NCBI GenBank assembly: GCA_013423325.1
Contig: BLJB01000149.1
Span: 1-64,000, forward strand
Length of the DNA: 64,000 bases
Direction: 5' to 3'
DNA from: Usnea hakonensis
Lineage: Eukaryota; Ascomycota; Lecanoromycetes; Lecanorales; Parmeliaceae
Shown here: positions 45,124 to 55,726 of the stretch, in pieces
Layout of the letters: every line of letters starts with the position of its first letter
Numbering within the stretch: position 1 is the stretch's first letter
Program-made: the position numbers and the translations under genes
Notes under the pieces: generated by a model
Seen by the model: only the letters and a program-made list of their open reading frames with translations
Told to the model about the DNA's origin: nothing
Database searches by the model: none

Positions 45124-46930
45124 TCATATCTCATGACAGTCCAAAGCCCAAATATCAACATCCCTGACCTCCTCCCACGCCTTCTTCTTGACAACCTTCC
45201 TCCACCCCGCCTTCCCCGCCTCCCTCTTGCCAATTTCGAATATCAGATCCTCCCCGCCGAGCTCCATGTAGCGCAGCTTACTCAGGTTCCACCTTGCGGT
45301 CTCCTCTGACAGCCTCTTCTCGTGCATCCCTCGTTCGTCCATTTCACGCATCTTATTCACAAACGTCATATCATCAGGGCTACTCAATATTCTCAGCGTG
45401 GTAAGGTTTTTCAAGAAGGGCACGAGGAGCCGGAGGTGTTGGAAGTTGGAAAATTCGGCACCGATGCCTAATTGCTCGAGGTTGGGGCAAGAGCGCACTA
45501 TGAGGGCTATGTCGTCGTCTGTGAGACGCCACTGCGGGAGGAGTAGGAGGTGTTTGAGTGTGCGTCCATTGTTCTTGGTGATGGCTTCGATGTAGTCATC
45601 TTTCAAGGCCAAGATGTTGGAATTGTCCGCGGTGCTAGGAGAGGAGTAAGTAGAGGCGTTAGAGGCGGGTGAGTTTGGCAATGGTGTTCCGCCGCTTGGC
45701 GTGGTGCCTTTGAGTCTGCGTGTTCCGGCGGGCTGGGGACCGATGAGGTACAGCTTTTCCAAACCCTTGATGTTGCTAAGAAACCCGCATTGTTGATGGG
45801 AGACTTTATCAACGCGGAGTACTTTGAGGTTTGCCGGCGGGGCTTCTTCGCTCGCTCGCCAACTGTTATGGTCCACGAACACGGTTCCGGGATCGTCACC
45901 AAGTCCACCGGTGCTGTTGAGGAAGGTAACTTCTTCGACGAATTCGTGGTCAAACAGGTTGCAACCCGAGATGTCATGATACGTGTATAGATTCTGTACG
46001 GCAATGGTTCGCAAAGGGATTGCGTATCCCGCGGTGGCACATCTTCCAAAGTAGGCCGATTCGTGCGTACTCAATTCCCGTTCTTCCCGCATACGAGGGC
46101 TCCAGTGAAGCTTCAGATGTCGAAGCTTTTTTGAGCCAAGCAGAAGTAGAGATATGTCGTCAGGGTAACAAAGTGGGTCTATGTCGGTGATCTTCAGGTG
46201 GATCAAGTTCGGCATTGGCGGGACGAGGGTGAGGGGCCTGGGATGCCGGCTTGAAGGAAATTTGACCGTGAGTTTCGTCAGTGTGGTTTTTTGCGCAAGT
46301 CCTTGCCATATCGCCGGTAACATTTTAATGTTCAGCGCCCAGCTGGATTTCATGTCAGCCAGCTGACTCCCAACGACAGACACAAATGTAGTACCTGAAG
46401 CTGTCCAACACTAGCATCTTCTCCACCGCTACTCGCACCAGTGAGTTCAGCACCATGGTCTCATCCGGTACCCTGCCAACTTTGGCGTGTTCCTCCAGTG
46501 AATGTTCTTTCCACTCTCCGCAGACCTCGAAACTTTTGACATAGCCAGCTACATTTCTGGACACCAGCCCATTCAAGCCCATGGAGAAGGGACTTGCCAT
46601 GCCGCAGCCATCGGGACGACCATCCCGGCCTGAGTAGCGTATGTAGTCGTAAGATCGCAAGGAAACCCTGGAATATAATTGGGGAAGGCCAATGTAATGG
46701 AAGACGCGACAGGTGCGACAAGTGCGGGCGAGGTCGGCAGGACGATCAAGCTGCTCGGTTGATTAGCTTCGGAAATGATGAGGGTACTTGTACCCGACGC
46801 ATACATATGATACAATGAGAGCGATCAAGTTCAGAGGTAGTGGTAGAGCGGAAGCGCCGTTTTCGTGCCTCTGAGCGCCATAGCTGCTGATGAACATGTG
46901 GCTCATGAGACTTGGGTCCGACATGGCCAT
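45124..46930 (-). CDS. F-box / leucine-rich-repeat protein
   Basis: Three exons, 46930-46805, 46750-46395 and 46342-45124, join in phase to 566 residues. Joining exons 1 and 2 restores an F-box: LPLNLIALIVSYLDRPADLA followed by RTCRVFHYIGLPQLYSRVSL. The rest contains spaced leucine-rich segments such as NLIHLKITDIDPL, KLRHLKLHW, NLKVLRVDKV, GLEKLYLIGPQ, RTLKHLLLLPQWRLTDDDI, NLEQLGIGAEFSNFQHLRLL and NLTTLRILSS, the form of a solenoid for substrate binding. Such proteins usually serve as substrate receptors of SCF ubiquitin ligases through Skp1. A Ser/Thr-Pro-rich insert sits near the middle. The target is unknown. Confidence 0.82.
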
Positions 46931-47884
46931 TTGGGGGGTTTTTTTGGAATTGAGCAGAGTGGATAAGGTGGATAGGATGTCAAGTGGAGGACTTGAACAT
47001 TTCGAAAGTGGCAGCAGTGCAGTGCAGCAATGCAGTTAATACAACAAAAGATGGAGTTTTGGGGGAGGGGGATGTTGGTTCTGCGCAATTCCCAATCAGT
47101 GTCTCCGCTTACTCTATTCCTCAAACGAGTCAAGCGTCTTTTTATTACTCGTTACCTTAGTCGTTACTCGTAGGATCTCCCTCGCTCAGCCGCAGCCTAC
47201 GGTCTCTTGGTCTCATTAATTATTATTATGTTGTATTATTGTCTGCCACACCAAATCTCACTCAATTCCTTCCGACATCGCTCATAGAGTAGATTCAATA
47301 GTTTGACTTATTTCGCATTCGTATTGTTATCATGATCATGATCATTTTAATCACTACTTATCATCATGGAGCTATAAGTACAAGAGATCCACCACCACCA
47401 CCAGATCAATCTTATATCTCCCTTCGATTTTGTGACTGCCAGGATATCTTGCCTAGCCTATCAGAACGCGCGTTGAAGGCAATGCATCCGGCTATCTCCG
47501 CGAGCAAAGAGATTCATCTTGACTGGAAAAGTGCTTACTCTACCCATGAAGCTGAAGGGATACTGATAAAGTCTACGATGCGTTTTCTTCAATTCCGAAA
47601 TCATCGTTGAACAGCATACTCGTAGTAGGAGCAAACCCTCGAAACAATTGCTAAGCGACTTTGTGCCAAGAAGATTAAATGCTTGCCGACTGACTCAGCC
47701 CTATCCCCAAATCCCCAATAATCCTACTCAAACCTTCGACTTCCATTCCTTTGCCTTCCACTTCTATGACCAATCGACTCAGTGCTTGTATGAGTCAGGC
47801 CATCTTTGCAGGATCATTGTACTGTCGGTACACCTCGGTGTAAGCAGCCACGATGCTGCATGTCATGAACAATAATATATCTTG

Positions 47885-47914
47885 CTTTTGCGGGCCTCTG
47901 GCGGCCCGCAAAAG
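47885..47914. repeat. Perfect 12-bp hairpin
   Basis: CTTTTGCGGGCC, a six-base loop TCTGGC, then GGCCCGCAAAAG. The stem is perfect and GC-rich within AT-rich surroundings. It may be a transposon remnant, a cruciform site or the end of an unannotated transcript. Confidence 0.7.
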
Positions 47915-48530
47915 TGATCGCTAAGATAGATTACTTCCCAAGGCTGTCAGGGACAAATAATTTGTTTAAATTATTATTTTGTTCTATGAGTGCTATAGTG
48001 TTGATCGAGTGGCACGCTAGGTCTTTGTTTCATCAATGTTGTTTTAGGCAACCAAACATCCCTATCACTCTACAAATAGGAGCTTGACCACTTTACCACT
48101 TTACCATGAAATCTTGACAGCATATTTGTACGTACCTTAGTATCAACAACTAGCAGCAAATTAGCTGGAGGCCTGGACCACTTCACCATACGCACCTCCT
48201 TTAGCACGATCAGCAATCCGTTGAGTGCTACACAAAATCTGCAACCCTCATCGCTTACGGGTTGCCTAACCTGTCAGCTTACCATCAAATTTTAGTGAAA
48301 ACCTTAGCAGCCGCGTATCGTTTTACAGCACAAGTGTTGGACTCCGGATATCGAGGCTAAAAAAGGACAAACGTAATGTCAAAGCCCTACAGAGTTCATT
48401 AAGGCTGACCAAGCTGGCCCCTACAGGCCTGGGCGATGACCAATACAAGGGCGATGCATGGTGCATGCCCGACAATGGAAACAAACCGTCCGGGCTGTGT
48501 GCGAGAAATTAAGAGATTGAACATGGAAAT

Positions 48531-48560
48531 GGAAAGGAAAGGAAAGGAAAGGAAAGGAAA
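48531..48560. repeat. (GGAAA)6 microsatellite
   Basis: Six exact copies of GGAAA in a row, preceded by related GGAAAT words. Simple-sequence tract with no coding role seen. Confidence 0.9.
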
Positions 48561-49422
48561 CCAGGGTTATCCTGATCGTACGTAAATTCAAGAGCTGCTC
48601 TTGCACCTCACCGCCATTGCATTTTTCCAAGGTCCTTCTCCTTAAATAGAGTCAAGGTCCCAACTACAAAATAAGATCGGGCCGTTTGACACTCCAGTGC
48701 TTATGAGACATACTTGATTTATCATCGCTAATGGTCATGACTTGTTTTTTCGAGTTTGCTAATCACATAGAAGGCTTGCCTCCAAGCTTGTCTACATCGA
48801 CCGTTAGCAATGCCGAGTACCGTGATGGCTATATACCCTGGTCCTTGTATGCGGTAGTTTCAAGGTTCAGGACAGCTCTGAAAAGCACACCATCTTCCTC
48901 ACGCGCAATCCTGATGAAATGTCATCGAGAGTCTATCCTCGTTTTCCCACCGTTTCTCCCGTTTGTACAAACCATAGCACGCTCTCAATATTAGTGAATT
49001 TGTCAGGCACATTGCCTGTGAAGATTATTCTGCTGCAAAAAGATTAATCTATTTCCAAGTCCAGGGTTGGTAGACCTCTATTAGAAGCCCCAATTTGCTC
49101 CAGATACTTGAAGGGATATCCAAAAAAGGCTGTCGATTACTCTGTCTATTATATTCATTATACAATATCATTGGTCATAAAAATGACAACTCGTCGTTAC
49201 TCATATACTCATGAGGATGATCGAGGTCTTGAGTCGAGCCATAATTCGTCGTAAACACGCCGAGGTATGAGCACCTCACATCGACATTGCCTTGCAAAGC
49301 CGTCGCATTTCAGAGCCGATGTCAATGACATGTGGTTTGTAATTCTCCTGTCGTACGGTGGTTCAAAGAGCTGCCTCAGGGGTATGCGGAGGACCAGAGA
49401 TATTAAACGAGAGGCAGCATTG

Positions 49423-51459
49423 CTATGTTGAACTCTGATGAGGATTTGTGTTTGCATTCGAAGTAACAGCACCGGGGACTAGATCAGCGTCTCGCTCTGT
49501 CGACATGTACCTCGATAAGGATCGACTTCGCTCCATTCCGCCCCCGCCGCCCCCGCCGTCACTCTCGTCACCACTGTCGAGGTCCTCTGATTCGAGATCG
49601 CTTGAGCCTGTCTCCCGGGCCGGCGCAGGAACGACAATGACGGGCCTTTGGACTCTCGGTGCTTTTAAGCCCTTGTGAAAATGTAATCGCTCAATCAGGC
49701 TGCTTTGATGCACATCATTCACAGTCGAGCGCCCGGGCTGTGAGGATTGTACTGCAAGGGCGCGGACAACCTCTGGAGGCGGTGTGTTACGCTGGCGTCT
49801 GAAAGGATTTGGCAGCCACTGGATCCTATTCATGAAAACCCTTTGACTCGGAGCAACTTCTACATGGTCGGGGTCCAATTCTGCAATCCTGATAGCTCGT
49901 CCATCAAAATCCTGCTGGTCTTCTCGACCGTCCAAAGTCGTATCAGGATATTCTTGTATCGGGCTACTGGGCTCGGAGACTGGATGGTACCGAACGTCGT
50001 AGATGGTGCTTCCAGCACTAGTGGCATCCGCTCTGCTCACTGGCGATGCCACTGGTAGAGGTCTGGTAGGGTCGCATTGCTGTTTCTCGCTGACATCATA
50101 TTCTCTTTGCTGGAGGTTATGGTGCTTAGGATGACGACGGGGATCTCGATTTTGTCGCTGCAGTGACCGCCCTACATATCTCGCTCCAGCGGTCATTTGA
50201 TGCCAGCCAGTGCTCATACTAGCGCCAGGACCTCTGGGCTTATCATTTCTGGTACCTCTCTTTCTCTGGCTTGGCCAATTGGAATCTGACGATGGAGTAG
50301 CGTCAAGCATTTCGTCACCATCGAAGATCTCTCGGCCAAGAATTCCGTCTTTTTTTTCTTCCCTCTCCAAAGCTTCTATTCTCTCGACCCACTCCCAAAC
50401 CACCACACTCGCGGCCGCCGCGCCGACCCATCGAACATAACTCCCCCAGCCAGAAATAATAGGTTTCGAAAGATCAAGCACGAAGAAGACCACTGGAATT
50501 AATACCGCAGTGAGAGACAGTAGAGCCACCAGGGGCATATTGCGCATTTGAGGATGAAAGAATGCAAAACGCCGTTTCTGTAGAGCGAAGTAGATGACAA
50601 AAGTTCCATAGCAGAGGTTCAAGGCAAGCGCAAAGAGGTAGTTCATAGCTGGTACGGCATCGTTGAATGATTGAGACCGGTCTCTCGTAATGTCGACAAC
50701 AAATTGATTAAGGATAGTAAAGATCAGTTCCATGATAATGAGGGCGAAAGCGCACCACTTAATGAGGAGCTTCTCTTTGTGCCTTGGGAAAAGTCGTATA
50801 AGTGTCTGCGCTTGCGCAAGCCAGAGGCAAGTTTCCGAGATGGTCCTTACAATACGGACTTCCACTCCATTGATGACCATGGTGGTCAATTCCGTTGCGT
50901 CTTGGTATCCTGCGTCGTATTGCTCGCGCGCATACTTGAAAGTGTCGGCCGTAACGATTGTCAACGACATGGCAACGGTCAGAGCTGCAATTTTTTGAAG
51001 CCAAGGTCTGCTTCCAATTCCAATGACCGAGTTGCTCCCGTAAGCCCCACTGATCATGCCTCTTGAGCCGAGAAAACCGCCTCCACCTCCTACGCCACCA
51101 ACGAAAAAGGTCCTTGGGGTGATGAAAAGGATGATGAGTAGCATGTAGCTGACGATCGTGACCGTGGCGATTGCGTATATCTGCGGATTTGTCGAGGTAT
51201 AGAAAGGGTCCTGGCGATTTAGCACGGAAAGATCAACTCCTGGCTGGAGTGGATCAATTGGTGCAGGCATCGCTGAGCCAGAGCACGCTGGCTGGAATCC
51301 CGCATCTTGCGTCAGCGTGATAACCGTTCCCCGACCAATGTTGATCTCCCCACCAGAAGGGAGTGTGTAGGGTTGGCAGGTATGAGGCAGTTCGGTACTG
51401 GTTGGGGTAGAGTCGGCCCATATCTGGCGACGGACAAGTGTTTGTGAAATTGTGTCCAT
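49423..51459 (-). CDS. palH: PalH/Rim21-type pH-sensing receptor
   Basis: Intronless 678-residue membrane protein. The N-terminal part is an extracellular segment with two cysteines (HTCQPYTLPSGG and FQPACSGS). Then come seven hydrophobic helices at about residues 95-360, with the family segments LFITPRTFFVGG, LWLAQAQTLIRLFPRHKEK, MELIFTILNQFVVDI, MNYLFALALNLCYGTFVIYF and FFVLDLSKPIISGWGSYVRW. A long hydrophilic cytosolic tail follows, rich in Ser, Pro and Arg, with an acidic Gly-rich patch near the end. PalH senses ambient alkaline pH at the plasma membrane and recruits the arrestin PalF, starting the Rim/Pal cascade that activates PacC. The length agrees with filamentous-fungal PalH. It is divergent from the ceramide synthase gene. 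Confidence 0.92.
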   Translation of the reverse strand: MDTISQTLVRRQIWADSTPTSTELPHTCQPYTLPSGGEINIGRGTVITLTQDAGFQPACSGSAMPAPIDPLQPGVDLSVLNRQDPFYTSTNPQIYAIATVTIVSYMLLIILFITPRTFFVGGVGGGGGFLGSRGMISGAYGSNSVIGIGSRPWLQKIAALTVAMSLTIVTADTFKYAREQYDAGYQDATELTTMVINGVEVRIVRTISETCLWLAQAQTLIRLFPRHKEKLLIKWCAFALIIMELIFTILNQFVVDITRDRSQSFNDAVPAMNYLFALALNLCYGTFVIYFALQKRRFAFFHPQMRNMPLVALLSLTAVLIPVVFFVLDLSKPIISGWGSYVRWVGAAAASVVVWEWVERIEALEREEKKDGILGREIFDGDEMLDATPSSDSNWPSQRKRGTRNDKPRGPGASMSTGWHQMTAGARYVGRSLQRQNRDPRRHPKHHNLQQREYDVSEKQQCDPTRPLPVASPVSRADATSAGSTIYDVRYHPVSEPSSPIQEYPDTTLDGREDQQDFDGRAIRIAELDPDHVEVAPSQRVFMNRIQWLPNPFRRQRNTPPPEVVRALAVQSSQPGRSTVNDVHQSSLIERLHFHKGLKAPRVQRPVIVVPAPARETGSSDLESEDLDSGDESDGGGGGGGMERSRSLSRYMSTERDADLVPGAVTSNANTNPHQSST

Positions 51460-52181
51460 GTTAAGCAGGTCTCATGAAATCATAGAGGTCCTGGAGGCTA
51501 TGAAGATCATGGCCTGCAGCGTCCCTTGATACTGGGCCATGGATCCATACCCACGCCTGGTTCCAGCGGGAAGGAAACCGGCGTCCCTAAGGAGAGAGCA
51601 GGACAGAATGATTCAGTCAAAAGTGCAGATACAGACAAGTCAGTGCCCAGACTAGGTAGTATCGTTGTATATCTCTTCACGCCTCTGTCATGTTTTGATC
51701 AAGGTTACATGGAAGAACTCGGTCGAGTCTCAAATTGACTCGAAGAAACAGTCCCGAAGTAAAGCCGGACCGGCAACATTTATTACCCGGCTTGGCTTAG
51801 TCCCGTAGCCCACAATGCCATTTTCCTTCAGGGATCGACACACTACCGAATTTTTTGATGCCCTTGTTGGAGAACAACAATTTAGAAGCTTGGATTAATG
51901 CAATTGAAGACAGGCATCAAGATGCATCACTGAGGCCAATAGCAACTAGCTAAGTCCGAATCGGACATGGGATAACATTGGCTCCGTTCGCTTGTTTTAT
52001 GCAATCTTATCTTAAGTAATAATTTCTCTGAGCAAAGAAAAATCCCTTCTTTCGGCACGCGACTTAGGTTCAAAACCTACCTATTTGAACGGCTCCAAGT
52101 TCCTTCGATTCGCAATTAGCCTCGTCTTCACCATACTCATACTCACAACCGTTTCTCCTTTCCTGCGCCTTATGAAAAAAG
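51460..52181. promoter_or_regulatory. Divergent palH-ceramide synthase promoter region
   Basis: A 722-bp interval between two divergent starts. The minus frame at 52070-52372 and plus frame at 51526-51738 have no motif. I did not find a clear TATA box or a GCCARG PacC site by eye, but did not search exhaustively. Confidence 0.35.
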
Positions 52182-53632
52182 ATGCCCCGTCCAAGACGCA
52201 AATCAAGCGGTCTCGGTGCTGATCCTCGAGGGGATACCGGAGCCTCAGCTCTCTCCACACTCGAGCCTACCCCGACCTTCAACACTCCTCCTTTAACCCC
52301 AGTATGCACCAAGCCGTATCTGAATCTCTCACAGCTAGACTGACCTTTCTCTTCAGCGCAACTCTCAATCAAATTCCTCCCGCCCTGCCTCCAAACGACG
52401 GAAAGCGAAGTCTATCTTCAGACGATGGAAAACCTTTTCTTTTCGGCATACATGGATCAACCCTCTCATTGTCATTGTCCTCATCCTTTGCGCTTATGCC
52501 ATAAATCCAACCTCTTCGAATCCTATCCACAGCGCTCTGTTCCTGTCTTACCCTCTCCCCTCTGACGACAAGCTCATCCCCTACCACGCCCGACACGACA
52601 CCGATACCACCTACTATGGCAAAGGGCCCAAAGACTTCGCTTTTGTAGCTTTCTACACCGTTGTTCTTTCTTTTACCCGAGAATTCCTGATGCAGCGCTT
52701 CATCCGTCCAATGGCCTTGTACTACGGAATTCGCTCACGCTCAAAGCAAAATCGCTTCATGGAACAGGTCTACACTGCCATTTATTTTGGTGTCTTTGGA
52801 CCGCTGGGGCTCTATGTCATGAGCCGAACTCCTGTATGGTATTTCAATACGGCGGGTATGTTCGAGGGATTTCCTCACAGAAGTCATGACGGCCTTTTCA
52901 AGGCGTACTATTTGCTGCAGGCCAGCTATTGGGCGCAGCAAGCTATTGTCTTGTGTCTACTGTTGGAAAAACCAAGAAAGGATTTCAAAGAGCTGGTGGG
53001 ACATCATATCGTGACGCTAGCGTTGATTTGGTTGAGCTACAGATTTCATTTCACGTACATGGGGTTAGCAGTCTATATTACACATGACATCAGCGATTTC
53101 TTCCTCGCAGTAAGTTGAGGCTGTCCTCTATGGCTCTCGTGACACTGACATGTGTTTTCCATAGAGCTCCAAAACCCTCAACTACATCAACTCCCCCCTA
53201 GTGGTCCCTTACTTCTCCCTCTTCATTGTCATTTGGACCTACCTACGACACTATCTCAACCTCGTGATTCTGTATGCTACACTCACAGAATTCCGCACCG
53301 TCGGCCCTTTCGAGCTCAACTGGGAGACCCAACAGTACAAATGCTGGATTAGTCAGTACATTACGTTCGCGCTGCTTGCTAGCCTACAGAGCATAAACAT
53401 GTTCTGGCTGTTTTTCATTGCAAGAGTTGCTTATAACATTGCCTTTGCAAAGGTCGTACAAGATGCCCGTAGTGATGACGAAGAATCTGAAGAAGAGAAG
53501 GAAAGCGAGGGTGGGCAAGTCGGTATAGCCGGACGTGAGGCTAAGCACATAAAGGAGAATGGTAGAATCGGAAATGGTAAAGTGCATGAGCCCAATATCG
53601 AAGCTGTGGTGGAAAGAAAGAAGGAGAGGTGA
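52182..53632 (+). CDS. lag1: Ceramide synthase (Lag1/Lac1 type, TLC domain)
   Basis: Three exons, 52182-52301, 52357-53109 and 53165-53632, join in phase to 446 residues. A basic cytosolic start (MPRPRRKSSG, then SKRRKAKSIFRRWK) precedes the first helix (WINPLIVIVLILCAYAI). The TLC domain covers about 120-390 and includes the Lag motif: HHIVTLALIWLSYRFHFTYM then GLAVYITHDISDFFLA, with the paired histidines needed for acyl-CoA dependent N-acylation, and SSKTLNYI across the second intron. The acidic C-terminal tail (RSDDEESEEEKESE) is typical and may be phosphorylated. The enzyme joins sphingoid bases with fatty acyl-CoA in the endoplasmic reticulum. Fungi usually have two or three paralogues; I cannot tell which this is, so the symbol is generic. 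Confidence 0.92.
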
Positions 53633-54246
53633 GGTCACGCCTCTTGCCTTTTGCATACTTCCTGACTGCACATATTTTGTTCTGATAATGTGAGCTGAGC
53701 GGCTTGCTTTTGGGTAGATAATTCGACATCAATAATGAAGTATATAAAGAGTCATCAGACATAATTCTTATTGGGGTACTCTACTATTATTGCCATGCCA
53801 ACAATTGAAATCAACTACGTCAATACAACTACGGCATAGCCAACCAAAACTTCGACACAGTTCAATGTCACACGAAAGGGGTTGGGACAGCCCGACCGTC
53901 TCTGCAGCCGAAATATGCGCCAGCTTCCACGAGATGTTCTACCTGAGCCTCCAGTTCGCGATACAACCTAAACAGCCAACTGCGTCTTGTTCGACTTATC
54001 TCGGTGGTCCTATGTATTCAACTGGACGAGCGGCAAAATCCGTATCTAGGACCTAGTGGTGGTGGGTGGTGAAAGGGTTAACAAACCCAGCCAAGAGCGG
54101 GCCAGAGTCTGTATCTACGACTTCAACGCATATAGCACGACAGATTCCGACATCTCAAATGTTGCACAATGAGACTTATAGGGTAGAGCTAATAGCTAAA
54201 AACTAAGGCTAAACGTGTTATTCCACTGAAGCACCTACCGCCATAC
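53633..54246. other. No supported gene
   Basis: A 0.6-kb convergent spacer. The 88-codon frame at 53790-54056 has no motif and overlaps the likely 3' untranslated regions. Confidence 0.5.
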
Positions 54247-54992
54247 TCAATTTGCAAAAACAGGACTCGACCCGTCCCAATCACGCTTCTCAGCAGCATC
54301 GACCATGAACCCAGCCACGCTTTTCATTGATACTGCGGCAAACCCACCAATACCTTTCCCATCATTGCCAAAGAAAAGAAGAGGCTTTTTCTCCCCACCT
54401 TCTAACCTTGTTGGCCGTGCCAGGACGGCATTCAGTCCGACTTCTTTCCGAATGATCTCGTTCACGAGTTCATGATCAGCAAAATGACCAGCCATACTTG
54501 TATACTTGATCAACCACCTCACGACGAAGAATAAATTTGACTTGGATTCACCGACGCCAAGTGCTTGAAGTACTACGATCTTAGATATGCCGTGAACGCG
54601 CATAGCGGCTAGGATGTTGGCATGGGCATCTGCCATATAATGCAGACTGGAACCGGAGCGATTATGGCCGAGGGTTGTAATGACTGCCGTTGGTGGTACT
54701 TCGAAAACTGAGTCGATGGTGACCTTGTCCAATGGGAATCCTGAGGGTTTCAATCAGTATGTGTGTCAACTTAGGGCAGCTTCACCGGAATACCTTTGAC
54801 AATCGTCAAGCCATCTCTGCACTGCAGAGCGTCTGGATTGCGGACGAGGGCGGTCACCGTGTGGCCTATGATTGTTGATTGTGAGTCCGAGTATCGTTCG
54901 TATAGGAAGCTGAAATGCTCACCTCGGCTCAAAGCTTCGTCAACAACCAAGCGGCCAACACGACCAGTGGCTCCAAACAACAGGATATGCAT
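54247..54992 (-). CDS. NAD(P)-binding, NmrA-like atypical short-chain reductase
   Basis: Three exons, 54992-54923, 54865-54794 and 54740-54247, join in phase to 211 residues. The N-terminus MHILLFGATGRVGRLVVDEALSRG carries the GxxGxxG dinucleotide motif, completed across the first intron to GHTVTALVRNP. After the second intron come TAVITTLGHN, KIVVLQALGVGESKSNLFF, VLARPTRLEGGEKKPLLFFG and a C-terminal SMKSVAGFMVDAAE, the layout of NAD(P)H-binding family proteins such as biliverdin-reductase-B or NmrA-like sensors. No catalytic Tyr-Lys pair of classical short-chain dehydrogenases is visible. It faces an FAD monooxygenase across a 0.7-kb promoter, suggesting co-regulation, perhaps in aromatic compound use or detoxification. 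Confidence 0.82.
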
Positions 54993-55726
54993 CGCATCCG
55001 AGGACAAAGTATCACAATGGTGAGTAGGGAAATTAGTGTTCAAGACAGAATGCCAGGAATGTGACTTTATGTGGACGCAAAACGACCGGAACACGCACAT
55101 GAGATGCAATTGGTAATCAGAAAATCAGTCGTGAGTTCAATTGCATGACATTGGAGGAGTCCAAGGACTTTTTATAATGCCGGATGCCTGAATGCATACT
55201 ATATGGCCCTTTGATTAAGCAATCCTTTATGCAGACTCCTTCATACAACTAAAGTCATCCATCGCGCTGAATCAACCGTCGTGCGAAAGATTAGCAATCA
55301 AATGAAGCATGGTTATGCTATTCGGTGTCGCCATTTGTTTACTTGAACGTTTTTGGAATGACAGCTCCTCGGCCGAGAGCTCGGCCGAAGATTGCGATAT
55401 GATGCTTTCCGCAACAAAGAGTCCCTTCAAGTTTCAATCTCTGCTCGGTCGCATTTGAGAGAGTGAAAAGCAAAGCCGAGAAAAGCAAAGCCGAGCTTTG
55501 CTTACTCAAGCGGCGCATGCATTGGTATTGCGCAGACCGGGCAAAATCCCATTTTGGAAAGGGATATGTTGGATGCTTGGTTAAGCATAGGGGGCCAGTA
55601 TCTATATAGGTCGAGACTTTCTTCATCGCAGTCAGATATTTCTTAAGTCGGACATATCAGTTTCTTGCGTTCGATTCCTTTTCTCGTATTATCTGTCACA
55701 ATATCAACCTCGAGTATCCCTGCAAA
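54993..55726. promoter_or_regulatory. Divergent NmrA-like/FAD-monooxygenase promoter
   Basis: This 734-bp interval contains paired CGGCCG palindromes (see 55368-55388), a duplicated word GAAAAGCAAAGCC at about 55467-55495 followed by its partial inverse GCTTTGC, and a TATATAG near 55603-55609, about 120 bp before the monooxygenase ATG. The arrangement looks like a shared regulated promoter. Confidence 0.5.
55368..55388. promoter_or_regulatory. Paired TCGGCCGA palindromes, candidate Zn2Cys6 factor site
   Basis: Two copies of the eight-base palindrome TCGGCCGA lie 12 bp apart, with AGCTC between them. CGG/CCG repeats are the usual targets of Gal4-type Zn2Cys6 regulators in fungi, and the site lies between two divergent catabolic-type genes. 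Confidence 0.45.

Larger units (their letters stand above)
46931..49422. other. No supported gene in 2.5 kb
   Basis: Upstream of the F-box gene and downstream of palH. Apart from the hairpin at 47885-47914 and a microsatellite at 48531-48560, I see only short open frames without motifs (for example 47332-47610 and 48731-48994). Confidence 0.5.

Noticed and set aside
48531..48560. (GGAAA)6 run as a possible CRISPR-like or satellite array
   Set aside because: Simple microsatellite without spacers; CRISPR arrays are not expected in fungi.
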